Assembly (NCBI GenBank): GCA_019931185.1
Contig: JAINDK010000047.1
Span: forward strand, 1 to 48,784
DNA length: 48,784 nt
Origin: Bryobacter sp. CoA8 C33
GTDB taxonomy: Bacteria > Acidobacteriota > Terriglobia > Bryobacterales > Bryobacteraceae
Direction: 5' to 3'
A model generated the notes under the pieces. It ran no database searches, had not been told where the DNA came from, and worked only from the letters and a program-made list of their open reading frames with translations. A program made the translations under genes and the position numbers. Below are positions 23,716-33,268 of this stretch, one piece after another; positions within the stretch are counted from its first letter, which is position 1; the number at the start of each line of letters is the position of its first letter.

Positions 23716-25074
23716 CTAGACCTCTTCGACTTCGTCGAAGAGATCGGGGCGGAGGCGGATGCCGGCCGAGAGCAGTTTTTCGTAAAACTTAGGGCGGATA
23801 CCGGTTGCGGCAAAACGGCCAAGGACTTTGCCTTCCGGAGAAAGCCCTCGTTTTTCGAAAACGAATATGTCCTGAATGGTAATAATTTCACCTTCCATGC
23901 CCGTGACCTCGGTGATTGAGGTGACACGGCGGGAGCCGTCGCTGAGGCGAGCCGCCTGAACAAAGAGGTGGACGGCGCTCGAGATCTGCTGGCGGACGCT
24001 TTCGAGTTTCATGTTCGAATTCGCGAGGCTGACCATGACTTCAAGACGGCTGACGGCATCGCGGGGGGTGTTGGCGTGGATGGTGGTCAAGCTGCCATCG
24101 TGGCCGGTATTCATAGCCTGGAGCATGTCGAGGGCTTCTTCGCCGCGGACTTCGCCGACGACAATGCGGTCGGGGCGCATGCGGAGACTGTTGACAAGCA
24201 GTTCACGCTGACGGATGGCGCCGTGGCCTTCGAGGTTGGCCGGACGGGTTTCGAGCCGGGCGATATGGGGCTGCTTGAGTTGGAGTTCAGCGGCGTCCTC
24301 GATGGTGACAATGCGCTCCTTGGGGCTGATGAAGAAGCTGAGGGCGTTGAGGAGAGTGGTTTTACCGGCGCCGGTGCCACCGGCGATGATGATATTGAGG
24401 TGGGCCTTGACGGCGGCCTCGAGCAACTCCATCATGCCTTTGGTCAGGGCCTTGCGATCGACGAGATCGGCGGGCATGAGTTTGTCAGCGGAGAAGCGGC
24501 GAATGGAAAGCAGCGGGCCGTCGACGGCGAGGGGGGGGATAATGGCATTGACGCGGCTGCCGTCAAGCAGACGGGCATCGACCATGGGGGTGGATTCGTC
24601 GATACGGCGGCCGACTTGGCTGACGATCTTGTCGATGATGCGGAGCAGATGCTGGTCGTCGCGGAAGGTAACGTTGGTGAGTTCGAGCTGGCCTTTGCGC
24701 TCGACGTAGACCTGCTTGTGACCGTTGACCAGAATATCGGAGATGGTTGCGTCCTGGAGCATGGCCTCGAGCGGACCGAGGCCGAAGACTTCATCGAGTA
24801 CTTCGTCGCAAATCTGCTGTTTTTCGAGTGCGCTGAGCAGAGTGGGCTCAGAGTCGATCAGGGCAATCAAGGCCTGACGGACCTCGCCGCGAACCCGCTG
24901 GTTATCGATGGTGGCGAGGGCCTCCAGATTGATCTTGTCGAGAAGCTTGCGGTGAAGTGTAAACTTGAGTTCCTGGTATTCGGGCTTCAAAGCGACTTTG
25001 GGCTTGCTCGTATTCTTGAGCAAGCGCTGCTCCCAACTGAGTTGGGATTTGGATCCGCTGTCTAACAGGTTCAT
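23716..25074 (-). CDS. cpaF: CpaF/TadA secretion ATPase
   Basis: A 452-residue type II/IV secretion ATPase. The Walker A motif GGTGAGKTT is at residues 232-240. [11 protein letters not shown] is the Asp-box/Walker B region, and [12 protein letters not shown] plus [20 protein letters not shown] give the remaining conserved His and Arg boxes. The N-terminal 90 residues are the variable helical part, and [11 protein letters not shown] opens the conserved core. It hydrolyses ATP to drive pilus assembly through TadB and TadC. The order cpaE, cpaF, tadB, tadC matches standard Tad loci. Confidence 0.96.
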   Translation of the reverse strand: MNLLDSGSKSQLSWEQRLLKNTSKPKVALKPEYQELKFTLHRKLLDKINLEALATIDNQRVRGEVRQALIALIDSEPTLLSALEKQQICDEVLDEVFGLGPLEAMLQDATISDILVNGHKQVYVERKGQLELTNVTFRDDQHLLRIIDKIVSQVGRRIDESTPMVDARLLDGSRVNAIIPPLAVDGPLLSIRRFSADKLMPADLVDRKALTKGMMELLEAAVKAHLNIIIAGGTGAGKTTLLNALSFFISPKERIVTIEDAAELQLKQPHIARLETRPANLEGHGAIRQRELLVNSLRMRPDRIVVGEVRGEEALDMLQAMNTGHDGSLTTIHANTPRDAVSRLEVMVSLANSNMKLESVRQQISSAVHLFVQAARLSDGSRRVTSITEVTGMEGEIITIQDIFVFEKRGLSPEGKVLGRFAATGIRPKFYEKLLSAGIRLRPDLFDEVEEV

Positions 25075-25143
25075 TGTTTTCTGAGTTCCTTCGTCACAAA
25101 TTCGTAGGGGTCAATCAAAGTGCCTTGGACTGGTGCGGCTCGA

Positions 25144-26355
25144 TCAGGTCTGCGACAGAGCAGGCCTGACGGTTTCGAGCAGGTTCGCCGCCTTTTTTTT
25201 CTCTTCTTCGACACCGCGGCTGATCTTACGGGCCAGCTGTTCGAGTGCCTTGCCGAGTTCGCAATCGCTGCCGAGAGGCTGGCCGAGAGTAACGATACGG
25301 TGAAGCGAGAAGTAATCGTTGGGAAACATGGCATCGACCGGGGAGGCGAAAATTTTCTCCAGATCAGCCAAACCAATTCCGTCGCGTTTGTTAACGCGAT
25401 TGACAAGGAGCTTATAGCTGTTACGGTTGAGGCCAAGTTGGGTGAGCATGGAAATGGCTTTGCGGGCCAGATGCAAGCTGGGGAGTTCGCCGGTGGAAAC
25501 CAGGAACATCGAGTCGGCTTCGGTAATCATGAGGAGGCTGGGGCGGTAAAAGATGGCCGGCAAGTCGACGACGATCCAGTCATAGAGCGTGCGGGCGTAA
25601 TGGAGAACGGCGTGGAGGCGGTCGCTGCCGATCTCGACCGAGACGGGCGAATCGGGGGCGGGCAGGATGTCGATGCCAGCGCAGTGAGAGATCAGGGAGT
25701 TCCAGATGGCCGGGTTGAGGCGGTGAGAGTGCTCAATAGCTTCAACGAGCGAGTAGGCATGATTGAGCTTGAGATAGAAGCCAATGGTGCCTCCCATCAG
25801 ATCCAGATCGACTAGCAGGACACGGGCGCCGGTAAGTTTTTTGAGATTGAAGGCAGTCTGGGCGCTGAGCGTGGAGGCTCCAGAACCTGGCTTGGAACTG
25901 GCGAAGGCGATAACGCGGCCAAGTTCGCGTTCGGGAGCAGGTTCGGGTTCCTTGAGGCGGCGGAGGCGGCCAGCAGCCTCAATCTGGGCTGATTCCTCAA
26001 AGGGAGCGTGTAGAAAGTCACTGGCCCCAAGCCGGAGCGAGCGGAGCAGCGCATCAGAGTCGTTGGTATTATGAATGCCGATGACGTGAGCGGCGGGAGC
26101 GACCTGACTGACAATCTGAATGATCTCGAGAGCGGTTTCCAAGTTGGAGGCAAGATCGAGCAAAACCACGTCGGGCTGGACCTGCCGGAGACGAATTTCA
26201 AGAGTTTGGCGTGGGGGATAACCTTTTAGGTCGGCCATGATCTGGAAGGCGCGGGACTTTTCCACGGAGCGCGTGAAGGCGGAGGCGAGATCGCGATCCT
26301 GGCAAACCAAGATCGCGGTCAGGTCCATGCCGATCAATTCCGGAGGAGAAGTCAT
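25144..26355 (-). CDS. cpaE: CpaE/TadZ pilus-localisation ATPase
   Basis: A receiver-like domain at residues 10-125 (PDVVLLDLAS, with D67 in the usual phosphorylation place) is joined to a MinD/ParA-type ATPase. That ATPase has a deviant Walker A motif, SSKPGSGAST (residues 153-162), and the Walker B-like VLLVDLDLMGG. This two-domain layout is that of CpaE/TadZ, which places the Tad apparatus in the cell. The tail is rich in Lys and Glu. It lies 24 bases after the secretin gene and 69 before cpaF. The Pro-for-Gly change in the Walker A loop (KPGSG) is seen in some family members. Confidence 0.93.
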   Translation of the reverse strand: MTSPPELIGMDLTAILVCQDRDLASAFTRSVEKSRAFQIMADLKGYPPRQTLEIRLRQVQPDVVLLDLASNLETALEIIQIVSQVAPAAHVIGIHNTNDSDALLRSLRLGASDFLHAPFEESAQIEAAGRLRRLKEPEPAPERELGRVIAFASSKPGSGASTLSAQTAFNLKKLTGARVLLVDLDLMGGTIGFYLKLNHAYSLVEAIEHSHRLNPAIWNSLISHCAGIDILPAPDSPVSVEIGSDRLHAVLHYARTLYDWIVVDLPAIFYRPSLLMITEADSMFLVSTGELPSLHLARKAISMLTQLGLNRNSYKLLVNRVNKRDGIGLADLEKIFASPVDAMFPNDYFSLHRIVTLGQPLGSDCELGKALEQLARKISRGVEEEKKKAANLLETVRPALSQT

Positions 26356-26379
26356 TAGATTGCCTTGGGTCGGGAAGAA

Positions 26380-28020
26380 CTAGATCGGGCCGCCTCCTCC
26401 GCTGACGACGGAGTCGGGGATGGCGCTCAGTTGGCTGGGATCGGACTGTGAAGAATGACGGGCAATAGGGTTGGCGACGGCCGGGAGGCTGGGCGAGGAA
26501 GCCGGGGGAGTATTCGAGGCGGGAGCAGCAGGGGGAGTATTCGAGGCGGGAGCAGCCGGGGCGGGGTCCGACTTCACGACCTTTCTCATGGCGGGTTTCC
26601 AGAACAGGAACGGGTTGCGGCCATCACTTTCGGCCTTCTTGTTCTGATCAGCCGAGGAGGTCTGGCGAGCGGGAGGGGAAACGGGCTTGGGAACTTTGAA
26701 GGGCTCAAGCCACTGCCGGGGGAATTCCGGCAAGGGCAGTTTATCGTCGGGGTTATAAGGTTTGACGATTTCGGGGGTGACAATCACGATCAACTCGGTC
26801 TTGCTCTTGCGATCAAGGCGGCTCTTGAAGAGTTGGCCAAGGATGGGAATCTGAGCGAGGCCGGGAATCTTGACCATTTGTTCGGTAACGCGATCGTCGA
26901 TCAGGCCGGCGATCATGAAGCTTTGGCCTTCCTTGAGTTCGACATTGGTCTCCATGCGGCGCGTAGCCAGAGCAGGGATTGTAAAGCCGGACAGAGAGAC
27001 GCCATTGGAAAGGTCGATTGTCGAAACTTCCGGCTTAACGTACATTCTAATTGTTGAATTTGGGGTAATGACGGGGTTGAAATTGAGACGGATACCGTAT
27101 TCACGAAATTGGATGGTAACCGCACCGGCGTTACCGCCCCCCTGGAGAATGGGGATCGGGAACTCGCCCCCAGCAAGGAAGCTCGCTTCTTTCCCGTTCA
27201 GGGTCGTGATGCTCGGTTCGGCGAGAATCTGGAGAATATCCTGACTTTGTAGAGCCCGAATGACGGCGCCAAGATTCAGGTCGGGACGGAAGGCGAAGAC
27301 GTTAAGAGCGTCGGCGATATTGAAGACTGGCGGGGAGGGGGCCTGGTTGCCGGTGACGCCACGGAGAGTAGCAGTGCTGGGGGCCGCGTATTGATTGGTG
27401 GAAGTGCCGCCAATGGTGCCACCGAGGGCGCCGCTCGAAATCAGGTTGGCGCCAAACTGGGCGCCGGCCGCGCGGTTGAGTTCAGCAAACTTGACTTTGA
27501 GTATGATTTGCTGTTCGACAGGGGCAACAGCGACCTGGAGATTGGTCACTACCGTTTTGGCCAGTGGCGTGGCGATGGCCAAGGCGCGGTCGGCGACTTC
27601 CTTACTCGAAACGCGACCGGCAAGAGTGATGGAATCGCGGCCACTCTGAATACGAATGTCTTCGTTGGGGAAGGTTTCACTGAGGAGTTTACGGATGGGA
27701 TCGACATTGTGCTCGACGGTGATGTTGTACATTGTGCGAGCACCGGACTTGGCCCAGACAACGACGGTGGCCGATCCATGACCTTTACCGTGGAGAAGGA
27801 ATTCCTTGGCGGTGGCAGGGACGGCATCGACGACTTCGGGACTTGAAGTGGAGATGCGGCCGATCTCGACCGGGTAGTCAATTACGAGGCTCTTGCCAAT
27901 GGTCATGCTCAGATCGACGACATTCATCGACTGCGCGTCGAGGGGTACTGAGCCTGGGACGGCGAGAAGCAGGGCGACGGCCAGAGCCAAGATCTTTTGG
28001 TGATTGCAGCAGAAAGACAT
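26380..28020 (-). CDS. cpaC: CpaC/RcpA outer-membrane secretin of the Tad apparatus
   Basis: After a signal peptide (ending near PLDAQ) there is a CpaC N-terminal domain (LVIDYPVEIGRISTSSPEVV), a BON-like domain (IRIQSGRDSITLAGRVSS), and the secretin core with ILAEPSITTLNGKEASFLAG, EFPIP and VPGLAQIPILGQLF-type motifs (here IPGLAQIPILG). The tail after TPEIVKPYNPDDKLPLPEF is about 130 residues of Pro/Ala-rich sequence with a duplicated nine-residue unit. ATG 28020 is preferred over the longer frame because of GAGGAA eight bases before it and the clean signal peptide. It forms the outer-membrane channel. Confidence 0.95.
   Translation of the reverse strand: MSFCCNHQKILALAVALLLAVPGSVPLDAQSMNVVDLSMTIGKSLVIDYPVEIGRISTSSPEVVDAVPATAKEFLLHGKGHGSATVVVWAKSGARTMYNITVEHNVDPIRKLLSETFPNEDIRIQSGRDSITLAGRVSSKEVADRALAIATPLAKTVVTNLQVAVAPVEQQIILKVKFAELNRAAGAQFGANLISSGALGGTIGGTSTNQYAAPSTATLRGVTGNQAPSPPVFNIADALNVFAFRPDLNLGAVIRALQSQDILQILAEPSITTLNGKEASFLAGGEFPIPILQGGGNAGAVTIQFREYGIRLNFNPVITPNSTIRMYVKPEVSTIDLSNGVSLSGFTIPALATRRMETNVELKEGQSFMIAGLIDDRVTEQMVKIPGLAQIPILGQLFKSRLDRKSKTELIVIVTPEIVKPYNPDDKLPLPEFPRQWLEPFKVPKPVSPPARQTSSADQNKKAESDGRNPFLFWKPAMRKVVKSDPAPAAPASNTPPAAPASNTPPASSPSLPAVANPIARHSSQSDPSQLSAIPDSVVSGGGGPI
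26504..26557. repeat. Two tandem 27-base units in the secretin tail
   Basis: Positions 26504-26530 and 26531-26557 are the same 27 bases except for the last one. They encode the doubled unit APASNTPPA in the Pro/Ala-rich tail of the secretin. The copies keep the frame, so unit gain or loss would change tail length only. Confidence 0.9.
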
Positions 28021-28073
28021 GCTTAAGTTCCTCGGATAAACAAGAGCCAGAAAAGTAAAAACAGGGGAAAGCA

Positions 28074-29048
28074 TTATTGCACCGGGCCCGGGGGAGGCGC
28101 CGGGGCGGTAGCGGGGACAGGAGCGTTACCGATGGTTTCAACAGTACGGTTGTTGCCTCGAATCACGATGACCTGCTCCGGGACGGGAGGGAGAGCGGGA
28201 GGCGCTGGGGTAACGACAGGTGCGACAGATGGCGCGATGGGCCGGGGACGGCGACGATTCATGAAGCCATCCTCGTCGCCGAAGTCACTCATGTTGTCGC
28301 CGGGAGGCCGGTTGGAAGCGCGGAGGCTTTTGGGCCGGCGGCCATAAAGGGCATTAACGGTGGCGCCGTTGGTTTTTTGCACTTCGTTGTCGCCGCCATT
28401 GCGCAGGACGAGTTGGACACGGCCTTCCGAGCCAGCCAGGATCAGCACTTCGGCTTGTTCCGGGGTGACAAGAAGAGTGACGGTGGGGGCATTGATGGCA
28501 GCTCCGCGGGCATCAGGGGCCATGGTGGTGCCGGCGCTCAACACGGTAATGTTTTGCAGAACGGTGGTGGTGAGGGTCTCATCGCCCTGGGGTGGACGGC
28601 CGGTGACGGTGATATCGACGCGCATGCCGGGAAGAACGAAGCCGGCGACGCCGACGACATCGTTGACGCGGACCGTAACGGCGCGCATGCCGACCGGGAT
28701 GACGGGGGCGAGACCGGCGCCGGAGCCACGGGGAGCGAGGCGGCCCTCAATGATGGCTTCCTCGGCCAGGATGTTGGAGACTACCGGCCTGTCGAGGACT
28801 TCCTCGACTTTCAGGAAGCCGCCCTTGGGGAATGCGGCGGCGGGGACCTTAGAGATCGTGACATCACCTGGCTTGATGGTGGTGCCAACGTTGAGCGGCT
28901 TGGAGGCGACGACAAGGTCCTTGGTTTCGACGGCCTCGGGGCGGGGCGGGCCACTACTCGAGCGGGCCGACATCTGATAGAAAAGACTGGAAATCACGAG
29001 GGCAAAAAGAAGGCTAATGCCCAAGACGGTGATGAAGCGACGGTCCAT
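28074..29048 (-). CDS. cpaB: CpaB/RcpC pilus assembly protein
   Basis: An N-terminal membrane helix (residues 7-27) leads to a SAF domain (residues 45-110, VVASKPLNVGTTIKPGDVTI) and the conserved CpaB domain (GMRAVTVRVNDVVGVAGFVL, PGMRVDITVTG, TVLQNITVLSAG). The last 90 residues are Pro/Arg-rich and variable. CpaB works in the periplasm with the secretin. It is placed directly before cpaC and eight bases after the prepilin peptidase gene, as expected in a Tad operon. Confidence 0.94.
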   Translation of the reverse strand: MDRRFITVLGISLLFALVISSLFYQMSARSSSGPPRPEAVETKDLVVASKPLNVGTTIKPGDVTISKVPAAAFPKGGFLKVEEVLDRPVVSNILAEEAIIEGRLAPRGSGAGLAPVIPVGMRAVTVRVNDVVGVAGFVLPGMRVDITVTGRPPQGDETLTTTVLQNITVLSAGTTMAPDARGAAINAPTVTLLVTPEQAEVLILAGSEGRVQLVLRNGGDNEVQKTNGATVNALYGRRPKSLRASNRPPGDNMSDFGDEDGFMNRRRPRPIAPSVAPVVTPAPPALPPVPEQVIVIRGNNRTVETIGNAPVPATAPAPPPGPVQ

Positions 29049-29055
29049 AAAAAGC

Positions 29056-29556
29056 TCAAACCCCTTTCGGAATCAATGCAAGCCAGGAGCCAAGGGTGAT
29101 GGCTGGCGCGTAGGGAATATATTTGTCGTCAGGCTGTGGTGCACTAGAAGAGGTCTGCTGAGGGGACATATCGGCAGATTTTCGGCGGCGAAGCCAAAAT
29201 CGGTTGCATTCAATCTTAAGAACGACGATCATGGCGATCAGGCCGCCGATGGCGGCGGTGAGCAATGAAGCCTCAAGCAGGCGGGAGGGCCCAAGCAGCG
29301 AGCCGAAGCCGGCCATCAGCTTGACGTCGCCCCCTCCCATGCCGCCGAGCAGGTAGAACACGAGAAATACACAGAAGCCGAGGGTGGCGCCGAGAAACCA
29401 GTCGAGGAGGCCGGACCAGCCGCTATTGCGGCATTGAACAAGGAGGGCTCCGAGCAGAGCGGAGGCGGGGATCCAATTGGAGATATTGCGCCGCCAGAGG
29501 TCTTCTCCGGAGGCGGCTAAGCCGACTGCAAGGGCAACTGAGGTCTCGAGGGTCAT
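29056..29556 (-). CDS. tadV: TadV/CpaA-type prepilin peptidase
   Basis: A 166-residue aspartic membrane protease of the A24 family. The two catalytic Asp residues are seen as D19 in SGEDLWRRNISNW and D77 in the GxGD-type motif GGMGGGDVKLM. Four or five hydrophobic segments fit a short peptidase without the methylase domain. It would cut the leader from Flp-type prepilins or TadE/F pseudopilins, although no such substrate gene is visible in the window. The C-terminal tail is soluble and Ser/Pro-rich, longer than usual. Confidence 0.9.
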   Translation of the reverse strand: MTLETSVALAVGLAASGEDLWRRNISNWIPASALLGALLVQCRNSGWSGLLDWFLGATLGFCVFLVFYLLGGMGGGDVKLMAGFGSLLGPSRLLEASLLTAAIGGLIAMIVVLKIECNRFWLRRRKSADMSPQQTSSSAPQPDDKYIPYAPAITLGSWLALIPKGV

Positions 29557-29564
29557 CTGCGGTT

Positions 29565-31136
29565 CTACCTTAATCCTTCGGTTGATAAAGGGGCTTTCAT
29601 TAGCCGAGGTGGGGAAAAAAGGCGGTGCGGAGTGGTGCTGTTGGCCTGTGGCTGAAGGCGGCCGAGAATGACGCTAACCTCATCAGAATAAATCACTTGC
29701 CAGTCTGGATCGAGGCTGGCGCGGGCTGCGAGATCGCTAGCGCGGGGCAGAAGCAAAAAATTCACCCGGTAGCGTTCGAGCTCACTTGAGAAGGAGCGGG
29801 AGGCATTGGCAATGGCAAGATAGGTCTTGCCGAGCTCGGGGCCATAGAAATCGCTCCGGCCGTCGATGAAGACCGTATTGGCAGGCCAGAGCTTGTACAA
29901 GAGATAGTCCCCCCATTGATCGGAGGCAAAGACGCGCTGACCGGCGAGGTGGTGGCCGGCGGAGCGGAGAGCGGCGACGGGAAAGAGTTTTTCGGGAAAG
30001 TCGGAAGGCTGGCGGGAGGGGTATGCGAGCCAGAGCAGGAATGGGAAGAGGAAAAGACCGGCCGAGATTTTTGCAAAGAGAGGGCGGAGATCGGAATTGA
30101 TTTCGCGAAAAATGCCGGGAAGAGAGGATTTTCTGGCGCCGGCCCAGGATTTTTCGAGCAGGAGGGAGAGTTCGGAGGCGACGACCGGGGCGGCGGTGAG
30201 CAGGAAGAGGGGGGCATGACGGACGGCGCCGAGGGACATGTGAGCCCAGAGCCAGACGGCAAGAGCTTCGCTTAGGCCGGCCATGCCACGGGAGGCACGG
30301 GTGGCGGCCGTGGCGATGCCGGCGATGAGAAGGGCCTCGAAATGGAGGAGATTTTCGGCGCGGAACTGGGGACTTTGGAACTCATCGACTGCTTGCTGGA
30401 TCCAACTGCTGTCGAGGTAGGCGAAGATGTGCTGGTGGAGATGCCAGCCGTAGGGATTGACGAGAGTGGCAGCGGCGCAGGCGAGGGCAACCAGGAGTTC
30501 CGTGCGCCAGCGGGGGTCATGAAAGAGCACGCGGCAGGCGATTTGCAGGCCGAGGAAGACGAAAACGACGGGCCATCCGCCATGGAGATTGGTCCAGAGC
30601 AGGGTGAGAGGGACGAGGAACCAGACGCGGCGGCTGGGCAGGCGGCGTTCGGCATCGAGAAGCCAGAGGGTGGCGAGGAGGAAAACCAAGGTAAAGATGT
30701 GGGGCCTGGCGAGATAGTGCATCGTGGAGCCGCCGACGGTAAGGAGGAAGACCGGGAAGGCGACCCAGATATGAGCGCCGCGCCAAAGCATCCAGCGGAG
30801 GGTGAGCACGGCTATGAGGACAAGCAGAAAGCCGGTGAAAAAAGTGAGTAAGGGGAGGCCGCCAGCCTGATGGAGCAAAGCAAAGACGACATCAGCACCC
30901 CACTCCCAGGCAAACCAGGGCTGGCCTGGACGGGTGTAGGAGAAGAAGTCGGTATAGGGGACTTGGCGGTGGGCAAGAATCCACTCACCGGTGCGGATGT
31001 GCCAACCGGTATCGCCATCGCTCAACAGAAGCCCCCAACCTTTTGGGGAGAAGAGAAAAAGCCAGGCAAGGACAGCAGTGGTGATGAAGTCGAGCGGGCT
31101 GGGAGTGAGCAGGCGGCGGGCGAAGCGGCGGATCAT
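29565..31136 (-). CDS. Multi-pass membrane protein, GT-C glycosyltransferase-like
   Basis: About 523 residues with ten or more hydrophobic segments. An acidic first loop, LLLSDGDTGWHIRTGEW (D40 and D42), resembles the catalytic loop of GT-C lipid-linked sugar transferases. A soluble C-terminal part follows the last helix (FASDQWGDYLLYKLWP and VFIDGRSDFYG). ATG 31136, seven bases after the LuxR stop, is chosen; the frame itself extends further up inside the LuxR gene. Position at the head of the Tad locus suggests modification of the pilus or surface, but this is inference. Glycosyltransferase assignment is by topology and loop only. Confidence 0.72.
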   Translation of the reverse strand: MIRRFARRLLTPSPLDFITTAVLAWLFLFSPKGWGLLLSDGDTGWHIRTGEWILAHRQVPYTDFFSYTRPGQPWFAWEWGADVVFALLHQAGGLPLLTFFTGFLLVLIAVLTLRWMLWRGAHIWVAFPVFLLTVGGSTMHYLARPHIFTLVFLLATLWLLDAERRLPSRRVWFLVPLTLLWTNLHGGWPVVFVFLGLQIACRVLFHDPRWRTELLVALACAAATLVNPYGWHLHQHIFAYLDSSWIQQAVDEFQSPQFRAENLLHFEALLIAGIATAATRASRGMAGLSEALAVWLWAHMSLGAVRHAPLFLLTAAPVVASELSLLLEKSWAGARKSSLPGIFREINSDLRPLFAKISAGLFLFPFLLWLAYPSRQPSDFPEKLFPVAALRSAGHHLAGQRVFASDQWGDYLLYKLWPANTVFIDGRSDFYGPELGKTYLAIANASRSFSSELERYRVNFLLLPRASDLAARASLDPDWQVIYSDEVSVILGRLQPQANSTTPHRLFSPPRLMKAPLSTEGLR

Positions 31137-31140
31137 AGAC

Positions 31141-31791
31141 CTAATGAGGGTTGAGGGTCTGCTCGGATTCGATGCCGAGAAGTTTCTGACCTTGAACAGC
31201 GAGCTCAAAGCGGCCTTTGACACCGGTTTTCTCAAAGATGTGCATGAGGTGAACTTTGACGGTGCCGGGGGTGATTTGGAGCAGGCCGGCGATTTCCTTG
31301 TTTTTCATACCGCGGCAGACGGCACGGACGATTTCGCGCTCGCGCGGGGTGAGGCGGTTGGGGCTCTTGCGGTTCAGGAAGCCGACGACATGGTCTGAGA
31401 GGGCGTTTTCGAGCCAGAGGTTCCCCTTGGCGACGGTATGGAGACAGTCGATCAAGGCTGGAATTGGCAGAGTGCGGCGCAGAATGCCGCGGGCGCCGAG
31501 TTGGAGGAGGCGAAAAGACTCGATCTCGGCAAGATCGACAACCCAGAGGACGACGCGGGAAAGCGGAGAGAATGTGCGAAGTTCACTCAGTAGATTGAAA
31601 ACAGTGCGGATGCCGGCGGCTTGGTCGAGGAGGATGACGTCGGGCTGGAGGGTACGAATGGAGGGGAGAGCCTCGGACGGATTGGAAGCGGTGCCAACCA
31701 GTTCGATCTCGGGTTGGGACTCCAGAATGCGACGGAGGCCTTCGACCACGACGGGTTGGGCCTCGCAAAGAAATAACCGTATGGCCGGCAT
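31141..31791 (-). CDS. LuxR/NarL-type response regulator heading the Tad locus
   Basis: A receiver domain (residues 4-120) has D56 in DVILLDQAAG but lacks the usual second acidic residue of the DD pair (only E10) and has Arg where the conserved Lys should be (ILRRTLP). Phosphorylation may therefore be altered. A LuxR-type helix-turn-helix follows (residues 146-205, LTPREREIVRAVCRGMKNKE and TVKVHLMHIFEKTGV). ATG 31791 is chosen for the Shine-Dalgarno GGAAAGAG. It lies directly upstream of the membrane protein and the tad genes, and probably controls them. No partner kinase is adjacent. Confidence 0.9.
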   Translation of the reverse strand: MPAIRLFLCEAQPVVVEGLRRILESQPEIELVGTASNPSEALPSIRTLQPDVILLDQAAGIRTVFNLLSELRTFSPLSRVVLWVVDLAEIESFRLLQLGARGILRRTLPIPALIDCLHTVAKGNLWLENALSDHVVGFLNRKSPNRLTPREREIVRAVCRGMKNKEIAGLLQITPGTVKVHLMHIFEKTGVKGRFELAVQGQKLLGIESEQTLNPH

Positions 31792-31867
31792 AAACTCTTT
31801 CCGAGAGATATATCGGCCCGCGTACGACAAAAGCTTAGTGCAAAGTCATAAGGTTTTCAGCTTAGCT

Positions 31868-33268
31868 TTATGCCGCGAAAGGAGCAGGATTACGATAATG
31901 ACCGGTCTCCTGTTCGAAGCGGGCGCCAGCGGCGAGGACGGCGGCTTCGCGGAAGGGGGCGGCGACGATTTGGAGACTCATGGGAAGGCCACTCGAGTGG
32001 AAGCCGCCGATGGTGGAGTGGGCGGGGACGCCGAGGACATTGAAGGCGCGGACGAGCAGGGTGGAAGCAGCACGGACCTCAACGTCCAGACCGGAAGGGA
32101 GCGTGACGGTTTGTTCGCCGATTTTGGGGGCGGTGATGCCGGTGGAGGGGGCAAGGAGGATATCGCAGTGGTTCCAGATTTCGGCCTGGGCTTTGGAGCG
32201 GTAGAGGCGGCGGAGTTTTTGGGCCTGGAGGTAATCGACGGCGGGGATGAGGCGGCCGGCCTCGAAGAGGGGGCGGATTTCGGAGCCGAGCTCGTCGCGG
32301 CGGCCGAGGTGGGGCTCGAGCACGGAGGCGGCTTCGGCGGGGAGGATGACATGGCTGATGGCGACGACGTCGCGGAGCCAGCCGAGTTTGAGGGGGACGA
32401 GGGTGGCGCCCCATTCGTGGAAGGCGCGGAGGGCGGATTCGACCATGGCTTTGATTTCGGGGTCGATGGATTCGAGGAGGAATTCTTCGCTGAAGGCGAT
32501 GCGGAGGCCGGTGAGGGAGGGGACGGGGGGGATATTGACGGGGGAAAAGGGCTGGGAGGCGGAGTAGGCGTCGCGGGGGTCGGGGCCGGCGATGGCATTG
32601 AGAACGGCGGCGCAATCGCGGGAAGTGGGCGCGAGGGGGCCCATGTGATCGAGGGAAAAGCCGAGAGGCATGGTGCCGTAGCGGGAGACGAGGCCGTAGG
32701 TGGGCTTGAGGCCAGCGGTGCCGCAATAGCTGGCGGGGATGCGGATGGAGCCACCGGTATCAGAGCCCATGGCGGCGAAGACGAGGCCGGCGGCGACGGC
32801 GGCGCCGGAGCCACCGGAGGAGCCGCCGGGGATGCGGGTGGGGTCCCAGGGGTTGCGGATGGCGCCGTAGTGGGCGTTGTTTGAAGTGATGCCGAAGGCG
32901 AGCTCGTGCATGCCGAGCTTGCCGGTGAGGACGGCGCCGGCGGCCTCGAGTTTTTCGACTACGGCGGCGTCGAAAGAGGGCTGGAAGCCGGCGAAGATTT
33001 TGCTGCCGGCGGTGGTGGGGGCGGACTTGGTGTAGAAAAGATCCTTGACGGCGACGGGGATGCCCTGGAGGGGGCCGCGGTCGAGGCCGCGGGCGAAGTC
33101 GGCGTCGGCGGAGCGGGCGGCGGCGAGGGCGGCGTCTTCGGTGAAGGTGAGGAAGGCATTTAGTTGCGGCTGCAACTTTTTCGAGCGCGACAGGGAATCC
33201 TGCGTGAGCTCGAGGGAGGAAGCTTTGCGGGAGCGGAGGAGGGCGGCGGCCTCAAGCAGGGTGGTCAT
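31868..33268 (-). CDS. Amidase-signature family hydrolase (GatA-like)
   Basis: The Ser-cisSer-Lys triad is visible: K75 in [10 protein letters not shown]150 in [15 protein letters not shown] and S174 in [13 protein letters not shown]. The length of 466 residues is normal. Members hydrolyse amides or transfer ammonia in the GatCAB complex. This one is closer in feel to stand-alone amidases, since no gatB is present. Its start overlaps the stop of a 69-residue protein by four bases, a pairing similar to GatC/GatA and AtzG/AtzE. The substrate is unknown. The coding strand is C-rich, because the G-rich strand here is the plus strand. Confidence 0.93.
   Translation of the reverse strand: MTTLLEAAALLRSRKASSLELTQDSLSRSKKLQPQLNAFLTFTEDAALAAARSADADFARGLDRGPLQGIPVAVKDLFYTKSAPTTAGSKIFAGFQPSFDAAVVEKLEAAGAVLTGKLGMHELAFGITSNNAHYGAIRNPWDPTRIPGGSSGGSGAAVAAGLVFAAMGSDTGGSIRIPASYCGTAGLKPTYGLVSRYGTMPLGFSLDHMGPLAPTSRDCAAVLNAIAGPDPRDAYSASQPFSPVNIPPVPSLTGLRIAFSEEFLLESIDPEIKAMVESALRAFHEWGATLVPLKLGWLRDVVAISHVILPAEAASVLEPHLGRRDELGSEIRPLFEAGRLIPAVDYLQAQKLRRLYRSKAQAEIWNHCDILLAPSTGITAPKIGEQTVTLPSGLDVEVRAASTLLVRAFNVLGVPAHSTIGGFHSSGLPMSLQIVAAPFREAAVLAAGARFEQETGHYRNPAPFAA

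Noticed and set aside
31256-32884. 542-codon plus-strand frame over the LuxR and amidase genes
   Set aside because: Very Gly/Asp/Glu-rich shadow of the amidase-signature gene.
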